Source: Apostichopus japonicus (Eukaryota; Echinodermata; Holothuroidea; Aspidochirotida; Stichopodidae). Taken from it: a stretch of DNA of 64,000 nt. The position numbers and the translations under genes are program-made. Below, piece after piece: positions 1 through 12,000 of this stretch. Where the stretch lies: the NCBI RefSeq assembly GCF_037975245.1, contig NC_092578.1, positions 10,088,359-10,152,358 of the forward strand. Direction: 5' to 3'. The stretch's first letter is position 1. Every line of letters starts with the position of its first letter. The notes under the pieces were generated by a model. The model was not told where the DNA came from, searched no databases, and saw nothing but the letters and a program-made list of their open reading frames with translations.

Positions 1-3000
1 TAGTTGACGGAACTGTTGTTGTATCCTTTCCTTCGGTAGTTACTTCTGCGATATTGAAGAAGACATGAAAACTAACGTACACACCAAATATTCAACCGAA
101 AGTGGAGCAGTGTTTTCATGTACAACCTACCTCGTTGATTACTGAGAATGAACTTAAAACTAGATGACATTATGACAAGTTGACTAAGCACAGAGTGTAA
201 AATATACAATATCAGAATCATCATTGCCAAACTTGTGACAAACCCATTCTCTGGAATCTACCAAAGTTACAAGTAACACACTCCACACGGGAAACAAACT
301 ACTGTATCTACTGAACAAACTACTGTATCTGGAAAGCAATGAGCATGGAACCATATTCGCACTTATTGGCATGAATCGGAACAATATTCTAAATGTTGTG
401 TATTTCAGACCAATTTTGCATAGGTACTTCTAGATGAAGATGTCAAGAAGAAACTATTAGTGCAGAATTTTCATGATGATGAAATCTCTTGCATGACCCT
501 TAATAAAATCACTGCGACAAACAGCTTTGATGAAATAAATGAAACGTCATCTTGACGAATACTACCGGCATAAAATTTAACCTTCACATAAAAGTTACTT
601 ACCAGCGGTAGTGGTGGCTTTCTCTGTGGTTTCTGAAGTTGTCTGGGTGGTGGTAATTGATTCAACTAAAGCAAAGGGGAAAACACAAAAGGAACATGTC
701 TTAGTAATATTAGTATAGAATCCTAACACATGCTTTTCAGTTATAGCTGAATATGATCTGTCAGCCACAGGCAAAAAATGTATATGGACTTCGAAATAAT
801 ATGTAATAGAAGTCCTGTGCTGAACCAGGTTCTACTTTCTCTGTGCAAGACATCCCCCACCACACCACCCCCTTCTCCCAAAATCATATCAACTAGAAGA
901 ATGACTACAAATGAGATATGTTCCTGTAGATAGAATGCAGAAGCTTACCACATGCTTCAATTACTGCTCCTTCTTCTAGCAGTTCCTTGACGGCAGTTGG
1001 ATCGTCACTATTTTCCACCAACAGTACAAGATCTGTTACCTTTCCACTTGGCAGGTTGTTCGAAAGTAGGTCTCCCTTCTGAAGACGGATGGGCTCCTGA
1101 CTAGTACTGTCTAGTACTAGTTGGTATTCAGAAGAATCACTCTCCTTGAAGGCCAAGACAACACTGATACCATCTCCCAAGTCATCTGGCAATTCCACAG
1201 ACATTATCATCTCACTGATGTCTTCAAGCACAAACACATCAAAGGAATTTGGCTCAAGGTTGGTGTCAAGGTCTTCAAACAACTCACTGGTGTCCTCCAA
1301 AGGTGTGAGGACAAAATCACCAATGTTCTCTTTGATGTTTGCTGTTACACACACTGTAAGAAAAAAAAACGAGAAGTCAGTAATATCATGTAGAGATTTA
1401 AGACACAAGATTGACTGATTTGTGGTCTCCAGATGCTCAAGTGTAAGACATGTGGTTGCTCATAATAGTTTGTAACATTCCAAAATAGACAATGGAATTC
1501 TCTCAGATGTATCACATGTACTGTCATTACAACGGACAAGCTAGAGCACCAGTACTGTACACTATTCCTTAGTATGCCAATCTTAGTCACTGAACTGTTG
1601 CTGTTTGTCCCTTTGTAGTTACTGCTGTGATATATGATAAAGACAGAAAAAGTAACACACACACTAAATATTGCAGCCTTAAACTGAAAGTGGAGTGTAC
1701 AATGTTCTTCACACACAGCTTACCTGGTAGATCATTGATGCAAGATAATAATGACGAATCAAGTAATTGCAAGAAATGCAGCATAAAGAATCAACACAAC
1801 CCCTTGTGGTATTATGCTATTGCATGCTAGCCCTGTGCTATAGACAGTTTATGGAATGTTCCAACATGCACTTGACAGGAAAGTGCATTCTTTTCCAAAC
1901 ACCATTGATACAAGAAACAACACCCTAAAAATATAGGTTATTTTCAGCAGTATCAAGAAATATTCTTGTAGTAGAACCACAACATTGTTTGGACATATAT
2001 ACTGAAGGTAAAGATATGGAAAAATCAAGAATTTGTATGCAAGAATATATGACTGGATCAGAGTTCTCTGGAAAAACCTACCTTCAGTAGTTGACTGAGC
2101 TGTAGTTGTGCCTTCTCCTTCAGTAGTCACTGTTGTGATATTTAATAAAGAAGAGAGCAAGTAAAGTAACCACCAAGCATACTGAATTAAGTCTCAAATT
2201 TAAATTCCAGTGACTAGTGTCATGCATAGCCCACAATGCCGTGGTCAGCACAAAAGTTAGTAATTGAATGATGATGACAAATTCAAAACTCCATCATAAT
2301 TGAACATATTTAATTTTCCACTAACACTTACCTTCAGTAGTTGACGGAACTGTTGTTGTATCCTTTCCTTCGGTAGTTACTTCTGCGATATTGAAGAAGA
2401 CATGAAAACTAACGTACACACCAAATATTCATCCGAAAGTGGAGCAGTGATATCATGTTCAACCTACCTCGTTGATTACTTAGAATGAACTTAAAACTAG
2501 ATGACATTATGACAAGTTGACTAAGCACAGAGTGTAAAATATACAATATCAGAATCATCATTGCCAAACTTGTGACAAACCCATTCTCTGGAATCTACCA
2601 AAGTTACAAGTAACACACTCCACACGGGAAACAAACTACTGTATCTACTGAACAAACTACTGTATCTGGAAAGCAATGAGCATGGAACCATATTCGCACT
2701 TATTGGCATGAATCGGAACAATATTCTAAATGTTGTGTATTTCAGACCAATTTTGCATAGGTACTTCTAGATGAAGATGTCAAGAAGAAACTATTAGTGC
2801 AGAATTTTCATGATGATGAAATCTCTTGCATGACCCTTAATAAAATCACTGCGACAAACAGCTTTGATGAAATAAATGAAACGTCATCTTGACGAATACT
2901 ACCGGCATAAAACTTAACCTTCACATAAAAGTTACTTACCAGCGGTAGTGGTGGCTTTCTCTGTGGTTTCTGAAGTTGTCTGGCTGGTGGTAATTGATTC

Positions 3001-6000
3001 AACTAAAGCAAAGGGGAAAACACAAAAGGAACATGTCTTAGTAATATTAGTATAGAATCCTAACACATGCTTTTCAGTTATAGCTGAATATGATCTGTCA
3101 GCCACAGGCAAAAAATGTATATGGACTTCAAAATAATATGTAATAGAAGTCCTGTGCTGAACCAGGTTCTACTTTCTCTGTGCAAGACATCCCCCACCAC
3201 ACCACCCCCTTCTCCCAAAATCATATCAACTAGAAGAATGACCACAAATGAGATATGTTCCTGTAGATAGAATGCAGAAGCTTACCACATGCTTCAATTA
3301 CTGCTCCTTCTTCTAGCAGTTCCTTGACGGCAGTTGGATCGTCACTATTTTCCACCAACAGTACAAGATCTGTTACCTTTCCACTTGGCAGGTTGTTCGA
3401 AAGTAGGTCTCCCTTCTGAAGACGGATGGGCTCCTGACTAGTACTGTCTAGTACTAGTTGGTATTCAGAAGAATCACTCTCCTTGAAGGCCAAGACAACA
3501 CTGATACCATCTCCCAAGTCATCTGGCAATTCCACAGACATTATCATCTCACTGATGTCTTCAAGCACAAACACATCAAAGGAATTTGGCTCAAGGTTGG
3601 TGTCAAGGTCTTCAAACAACTCACTGGTGTCCTCCAAAGGTGTGAGGACAAAATCACCAATGTTCTCTTTGATGTTTGCTGTTACACACACTGTAAGAAA
3701 AAAAAACGAGAAGTCAGTAATATCATGTAGAGATTTAAGACACAAGATTGACTGATTTGTGGTCTCCAGATGCTCAAGTGTAAGACATGTGGTTGCTCAT
3801 AATAGTTTGTAACATTCCAAAATAGACAATGGAATTCTCTCAGATGTATCACATGTACTGTCATTACAACGGACAAGCTAGAGCACCAGTACTGTACACT
3901 ATCCCTTAGTATGCCAATCTTAGTCACTGAACTGTTGCTGTTTGTCCCTTTGTAGTTACTGCTGTGATATATGATAAAGACAGAAAAAGTAACACACACA
4001 CTAAATATTGCAGCCTTAAACTGAAAGTGGAGTGTACAATGTTCTTCACACACAGCTTACCTGGTAGATCATTGATGCAAGATAATAATGACGAATCAAG
4101 TAATTGCAAGAAATGCAGCATAAAGAATCAACACAACCCCTTGTGGTATTATGCTATTGCATGCTAGCCCTGTGCTATAGACAGTTTATGGAATGTTCCA
4201 ACATGCACTTGACAGGAAAGTGCATTCTTTTCCAAACACCATTGATACAAGAAACAACACCCTAAAAATATAGGTTATTTTCAGCAGTATCAAGAAATAT
4301 TCTTGTAGTAGAACCACAACATTGTTTGGACATATATACTGAAGGTAAAGATATGGAAAAATCAAGAATTTGTATGCAAGAATATATGACTGGATCAGAG
4401 TTCTCTGGAAAAACCTACCTTCAGTAGTTGACTGAGCTGTAGTTGTGCCTTCTCCTTCAGTAGTCACTGTTGTGATATTTAATAAAGAAGAGAGCAAGTA
4501 AAGTAACCACCAAGCATACTGAATTAAGTCTCAAATTTAAATTCCAGTGACTAGTGTCATGCATAGCCCACAATGCCGTGGTCAGCACAAAAGTTAGTAA
4601 TTGAATGATGATGACAAATTCAAAATTCGATCATAATTGAACATATTTCATTTTCCACTAACACTTACCTTCAGTAGTTGACGGAACTGTTGTTGTATCC
4701 TTTCCTTCGGTAGTTACTTCTGCGATATTGAAGAAGACATGAAAACTAACGTACACACCAAATATTCAACCGAAAGTGGAGCAGTGTTTTCATGTACAAC
4801 CTACCTCGTTGATTACTGAGAATGAACTTAAAACTAGATGACATTATGACAAGTTGACTAAGCACAGAGTGTAAAATATACAATATCAGAATCATCATTG
4901 CCAAACTTGTGACAAACCCATTCTCTGGAATCTACCAAAGTTACAAGTAACACACTCCACACGGGAAACAAACTACTGTATCTACTGAACAAACTACTGT
5001 ATCTGGAAAGCAATGAGCATGGAACCATATTCGCACTTATTGGCATGAATCGGAACAATATTCTAAATGTTGTGTATTTCAGACCAATTTTGCATAGGTA
5101 CTTCTAGATGAAGATGTCAAGAAGAAACTATTAGTGCAGAATTTTCATGATGATGAAATCTCTTGCATGACCCTTAATAAAATCACTGCGACAAACAGCT
5201 TTGATGAAATAAATGAAACGTCATCTTGACGAATACTACCGGCATAAAATTTAACCTTCACATAAAAGTTACTTACCAGCGGTAGTGGTGGCTTTCTCTG
5301 TGGTTTCTGAAGTTGTCTGGGTGGTGGTAATTGATTCAACTAAAGCAAAGGGGAAAACACAAAAGGAACATGTCTTAGTAATATTAGTATAGAATCCTAA
5401 CACATGCTTTTCAGTTATAGCTGAATATGATCTGTCAGCCACAGGCAAAAAATGTATATGGACTTCGAAATAATATGTAATAGAAGTCCTGTGCTGAACC
5501 AGGTTCTACTTTCTCTGTGCAAGACATCCCCCACCACACCACCCCCTTCTCCCAAAATCATATCAACTAGAAGAATGACTACAAATGAGATATGTTCCTG
5601 TAGATAGAATGCAGAAGCTTACCACATGCTTCAATTACTGCTCCTTCTTCTAGCAGTTCCTTGACGGCAGTTGGATCGTCACTATTTTCCACCAACAGTA
5701 CAAGATCTGTTACCTTTCCACTTGGCAGGTTGTTCGAAAGTAGGTCTCCCTTCTGAAGACGGATGGGCTCCTGACTAGTACTGTCTAGTACTAGTTGGTA
5801 TTCAGAAGAATCACTCTCCTTGAAGGCCAAGACAACACTGATACCATCTCCCAAGTCATCTGGCAATTCCACAGACATTATCATCTCACTGATGTCTTCA
5901 AGCACAAACACATCAAAGGAATTTGGCTCAAGGTTGGTGTCAAGGTCTTCAAACAACTCACTGGTGTCCTCCAAAGGTGTGAGGACAAAATCACCAATGT

Positions 6001-9000
6001 TCTCTTTGATGTTTGCTGTTACACACACTGTAAGAAAAAAAAACGAGAAGTCAGTAATATCATGTAGAGATTTAAGACACAAGATTGACTGATTTGTGGT
6101 CTCCAGATGCTCAAGTGTAAGACATGTGGTTGCTCATAATAGTTTGTAACATTCCAAAATAGACAATGGAATTCTCTCAGATGTATCACATGTACTGTCA
6201 TTACAACGGACAAGCTAGAGCACCAGTACTGTACACTATTCCTTAGTATGCCAATCTTAGTCACTGAACTGTTGCTGTTTGTCCCTTTGTAGTTACTGCT
6301 GTGATATATGATAAAGACAGAAAAAGTAACACACACACTAAATATTGCAGCCTTAAACTGAAAGTGGAGTGTACAATGTTCTTCACACACAGCTTACCTG
6401 GTAGATCATTGATGCAAGATAATAATGACGAATCAAGTAATTGCAAGAAATGCAGCATAAAGAATCAACACAACCCCTTGTGGTATTATGCTATTGCATG
6501 CTAGCCCTGTGCTATAGACAGTTTATGGAATGTTCCAACATGCACTTGACAGGAAAGTGCATTCTTTTCCAAACACCATTGATACAAGAAACAACACCCT
6601 AAAAATATAGGTTATTTTCAGCAGTATCAAGAAATATTCTTGTAGTAGAACCACAACATTGTTTGGACATATATACTGAAGGTAAAGATATGGAAAAATC
6701 AAGAATTTGTATGCAAGAATATATGACTGGATCAGAGTTCTCTGGAAAAACCTACCTTCAGTAGTTGACTGAGCTGTAGTTGTGCCTTCTCCTTCAGTAG
6801 TCACTGTTGTGATATTTAATAAAGAAGAGAGCAAGTAAAGTAACCACCAAGCATACTGAATTAAGTCTCAAATTTAAATTCCAGTGACTAGTGTCATGCA
6901 TAGCCCACAATGCCGTGGTCAGCACAAAAGTTAGTAATTGAATGATGATGACAAATTCAAAACTCCATCATAATTGAACATATTTAATTTTCCACTAACA
7001 CTTACCTTCAGTAGTTGACGGAACTGTTGTTGTATCCTTTCCTTCGGTAGTTACTTCTGCGATATTGAAGAAGACATGAAAACTAACGTACACACCAAAT
7101 ATTCATCCGAAAGTGGAGCAGTGATATCATGTTCAACCTACCTCGTTGATTACTTAGAATGAACTTAAAACTAGATGACATTATGACAAGTTGACTAAGC
7201 ACAGAGTGTAAAATATACAATATCAGAATCATCATTGCCAAACTTGTGACAAACCCATTCTCTGGAATCTACCAAAGTTACAAGTAACACACTCCACACG
7301 GGAAACAAACTACTGTATCTACTGAACAAACTACTGTATCTGGAAAGCAATGAGCATGGAACCATATTCGCACTTATTGGCATGAATCGGAACAATATTC
7401 TAAATGTTGTGTATTTCAGACCAATTTTGCATAGGTACTTCTAGATGAAGATGTCAAGAAGAAACTATTAGTGCAGAATTTTCATGATGATGAAATCTCT
7501 TGCATGACCCTTAATAAAATCACTGCGACAAACAGCTTTGATGAAATAAATGAAACGTCATCTTGACGAATACTACCGGCATAAAACTTAACCTTCACAT
7601 AAAAGGTTACTTACCAGCGGTAGTGGTGGCTTTCTCTGTGGTTTCTGAAGTTGTCTGGGTGGTGGTAATTGATTCAACTAAAGCAAAGGGGAAAACACAA
7701 AAGGAACATGTCTTAGTAATATTAGTATAGAATCCTAACACATGCTTTTCAGTTATAGCTGAATATGATCTGTCAGCCACAGGCAAAAAATGTATATGGA
7801 CTTCGAAATAATATGTAATAGAAGTCCTGTGCTGAACCAGGTTCTACTTTCTCTGTGCAAGACATCCCCCACCACACCACCCCCTTCTCCCAAAATCATA
7901 TCAACTAGAAGAATGACCACAAATGAGATATGTTCCTGTAGATAGAATGCAGAAGCTTACCACATGCTTCAATTACTGCTCCTTCTTCTAGCAGTTCCTT
8001 GACGGCAGTTGGATCGTCACTATTTTCCACCAACAGTACAAGATCTGTTACCTTTCCACTTGGCAGGTTGTTCGAAAGTAGGTCTCCCTTCTGAAGACGG
8101 ATGGGCTCCTGACTAGTACTGTCTAGTACTAGTTGGTATTCAGAAGAATCACTCTCCTTGAAGGCCAAGACAACACTGATACCATCTCCCAAGTCATCTG
8201 GCAATTCCACAGACATTATCATCTCACTGATGTCTTCAAGCACAAACACATCAAAGGAATTTGGCTCAAGGTTGGTGTCAAGGTCTTCAAACAACTCACT
8301 GGTGTCCTCCAAAGGTGTGAGGACAAAATCACCAATGTTCTCTTTGATGTTTGCTGTTACACACACTGTAAGAAAAAAAAACGAGAAGTCAGTAATATCA
8401 TGTAGAGATTTAAGACACAAGATTGACTGATTTGTGGTCTCCAGATGCTCAAGTGTAAGACATGTGGTTGCTCATAATAGTTTGTAACATTCCAAAATAG
8501 ACAATGGAATTCTCTCAGATGTATCACATGTACTGTCATTACAACGGACAAGCTAGAGCACCAGTACTGTACACTATCCCTTAGTATGCCAATCTTAGTC
8601 ACTGAACTGTTGCTGTTTGTCCCTTTGTAGTTACTGCTGTGATATATGATAAAGACAGAAAAAGTAACACACACACTAAATATTGCAGCCTTAAACTGAA
8701 AGTGGAGTGTACAATGTTCTTCACACACAGCTTACCTGGTAGATCATTGATGCAAGATAATAATGACGAATCAAGTAATTGCAAGAAATGCAGCATAAAG
8801 AATCAACACAACCCCTTGTGGTATTATGCTATTGCATGCTAGCCCTGTGCTATAGACAGTTTATGGAATGTTCCAACATGCACTTGACAGGAAAGTGCAT
8901 TCTTTTCCAAACACCATTGATACAAGAAACAACACCCTAAAAATATAGGTTATTTTCAGCAGTATCAAGAAATATTCTTGTAGTAGAATCACAACATTGT

Positions 9001-12000
9001 TTGGACATATATACTGAAGGTAAAGATATGGAAAAATCAAGAATTTGTATGCAAGAATATATGACTGGATCAGAGTTCTCTGGAAAAACCTACCTTCAGT
9101 AGTTGACTGAGCTGTAGTTGTGCCTTCTCCTTCAGTAGTCACTGTTGTGATATTTAATAAAGAAGAGAGCAAGTAAAGTAACCACCAAGCATACTGAATT
9201 AAGTCTCAAATTTAAATTCCAGTGACTAGTGTCATGCATAGCCCACAATGCCGTGGTCAGCACAAAAGTTAGTAATTGAATGATGATGACAAATTCAAAA
9301 TTCGATCATAATTGAACATATTTCATTTTCCACTAACACTTACCTTCAGTAGTTGACGGAACTGTTGTTGTATCCTTTCCTTCGGTAGTTACTTCTGCGA
9401 TATTGAAGAAGACATGAAAACTAACGTACACACCAAATATTCAACCGAAAGTGGAGCAGTGTTTTCATGTACAACCTACCTCGTTGATTACTGAGAATGA
9501 ACTTAAAACTAGATGACATTATGACAAGTTGACTAAGCACAGAGTGTAAAATATACAATATCAGAATCATCATTGCCAAACTTGTGACAAACCCATTCTC
9601 TGGAATCTACCAAAGTTACAAGTAACACACTCCACACGGGAAACAAACTACTGTATCTACTGAACAAACTACTGTATCTGGAAAGCAATGAGCATGGAAC
9701 CATATTCGCACTTATTGGCATGAATCGGAACAATATTCTAAATGTTGTGTATTTCAGACCAATTTTGCATAGGTACTTCTAGATGAAGATGTCAAGAAGA
9801 AACTATTAGTGCAGAATTTTCATGATGATGAAATCTCTTGCATGACCCTTAATAAAATCACTGCGACAAACAGCTTTGATGAAATAAATGAAACGTCATC
9901 TTGACGAATACTACCGGCATAAAACTTAACCTTCACATAAAAGTTACTTACCAGCGGTAGTGGTGGCTTTCTCTGTGGTTTCTGAAGTTGTCTGGGTGGT
10001 GGTAATTGATTCAACTAAAGCAAAGGGGAAAACACAAAAGGAACATGTCTTAGTAATATTAGTATAGAATCCTAACACATGCTTTTCAGTTATAGCTGAA
10101 TATGATCTGTCAGCCACAGGCAAAAAATGTATATGGACTTCGAAATAATATGTAATAGAAGTCCTGTGCTGAACCAGGTTCTACTTTCTCTGTGCAAGAC
10201 ATCCCCCACCACACCACCCCCTTCTCCCAAAATCATATCAACTAGAAGAATGACCACAAATGAGATATGTTCCTGTAGATAGAATGCAGAAGCTTACCAC
10301 ATGCTTCAATTACTGCTCCTTCTTCTAGCAGTTCCTTGACGGCAGTTGGATCGTCACTATTTTCCACCAACAGTACAAGATCTGTTACCTTTCCACTTGG
10401 CAGGTTGTTCGAAAGTAGGTCTCCCTTCTGAAGACGGATGGGCTCCTGACTAGTACTGTCTAGTACTAGTTGGTATTCAGAAGAATCACTCTCCTTGAAG
10501 GCTAAGACAACACTGATACCATCTCCCAAGTCATCTGGCAATTCCACAGACATTATCATCTCACTGATGTCTTCAAGCACAAACACATCAAAGGAATTTG
10601 GCTCAAGGTTGGTGTCAAGGTCTTCAAACAACTCACTGGTGTCCTCCAAAGGTGTGAGGACAAAATCACCAATGTTCTCTTTGATGTTTGCTGTTACACA
10701 CACTGTAAGAAAAAAAAACGAGAAGTCAGTAATATCATGTAGAGATTTAAGACACAAGATTGACTGATTTGTGGTCTCCAGATGCTCAAGTGTAAGACAT
10801 GTGGTTGCTCATAATAGTTTGTAACATTCCAAAATAGACAATGGAATTCTCTCAGATGTATCACATGTACTGTCATTACAACGGACAAGCTAGAGCACCA
10901 GTACTGTACACTATCCCTTAGTATGCCAATCTTAGTCACTGAACTGTTGCTGTTTGTCCCTTTGTAGTTACTGCTGTGATATATGATAAAGACAGAAAAA
11001 GTAACACACACACTAAATATTGCAGCCTTAAACTGAAAGTGGAGTGTACAATGTTCTTCACACACAGCTTACCTGGTAGATCATTGATGCAAGATAATAA
11101 TGACGAATCAAGTAATTGCAAGAAATGCAGCATAAAGAATCAACACAACCCCTTGTGGTATTATGCTATTGCATGCTAGCCCTGTGCTATAGACAGTTCA
11201 TGGAATGTTCCAACATGCACTTGACAGGAAAGTGCATTCTTTTCCAAACACCATTGATACAAGAAACAACACCCTAAAAATATAGGTTATTTTCAGCAGT
11301 ATCAAGAAATATTCTTGTAGTAGAACCACAACATTGTTTGGACATATATACTGAAGGTAAAGATATGGAAAAATCAAGAATTTGTATGCAAGAATATATG
11401 ACTGGATCAGAGTTCTCTGGAAAAACCTACCTTCAGTAGTTGACTGAGCTGTAGTTGTGCCTTCTCCTTCAGTAGTCACTGTTGTGATATTTAATAAAGA
11501 AGAGAGCAAGTAAAGTAACCACCAAGCATACTGAATTAAGTCTCAAATTTAAATTCCAGTGACTAGTGTCATGCATAGCCCACAATGCCGTGGTCAGCAC
11601 AAAAGTTAGTAATTGAATGATGATGACAAATTCAAAATTCGATCATAATTGAACATATTTCATTTTCCACTAACACTTACCTTCAGTAGTTGACGGAACT
11701 GTTGTTGTATCCTTTCCTTCGGTAGTTACTTCTGCGATATTGAAGAAGACATGAAAACTAACGTACACACCAAATATTCAACCGAAAGTGGAGCAGTGTT
11801 TTCATGTACAACCTACCTCGTTGATTACTGAGAATGAACTTAAAACTAGATGACATTATGACAAGTTGACTAAGCACAGAGTGTAAAATATACAATATCA
11901 GAATCATCATTGCCAAACTTGTGACAAACCCATTCTCTGGAATCTACCAAAGTTACAAGTAACACACTCCACACGGGAAACAAACTACTGTATCTACTGA

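Noticed and set aside
184-384. 66-codon minus-strand frame repeated in every A unit
   Set aside because: It lies in the intron between the 63-nt and KD linkers, contains a 21-bp tandem duplication, and is broken in the diverged copies at 44.8 kb.
1121-1418. Open frames on the plus strand across each A-domain exon (90-112 codons)
   Set aside because: They are antisense shadows of the domain exon, lack splice or promoter context, and recur only because the unit recurs.
1849-2160. 103-114-codon frame around the GEG linker
   Set aside because: Only 48 nt of it is bounded by good splice sites; the rest is intron read-through, and its length changes between units with small indels.
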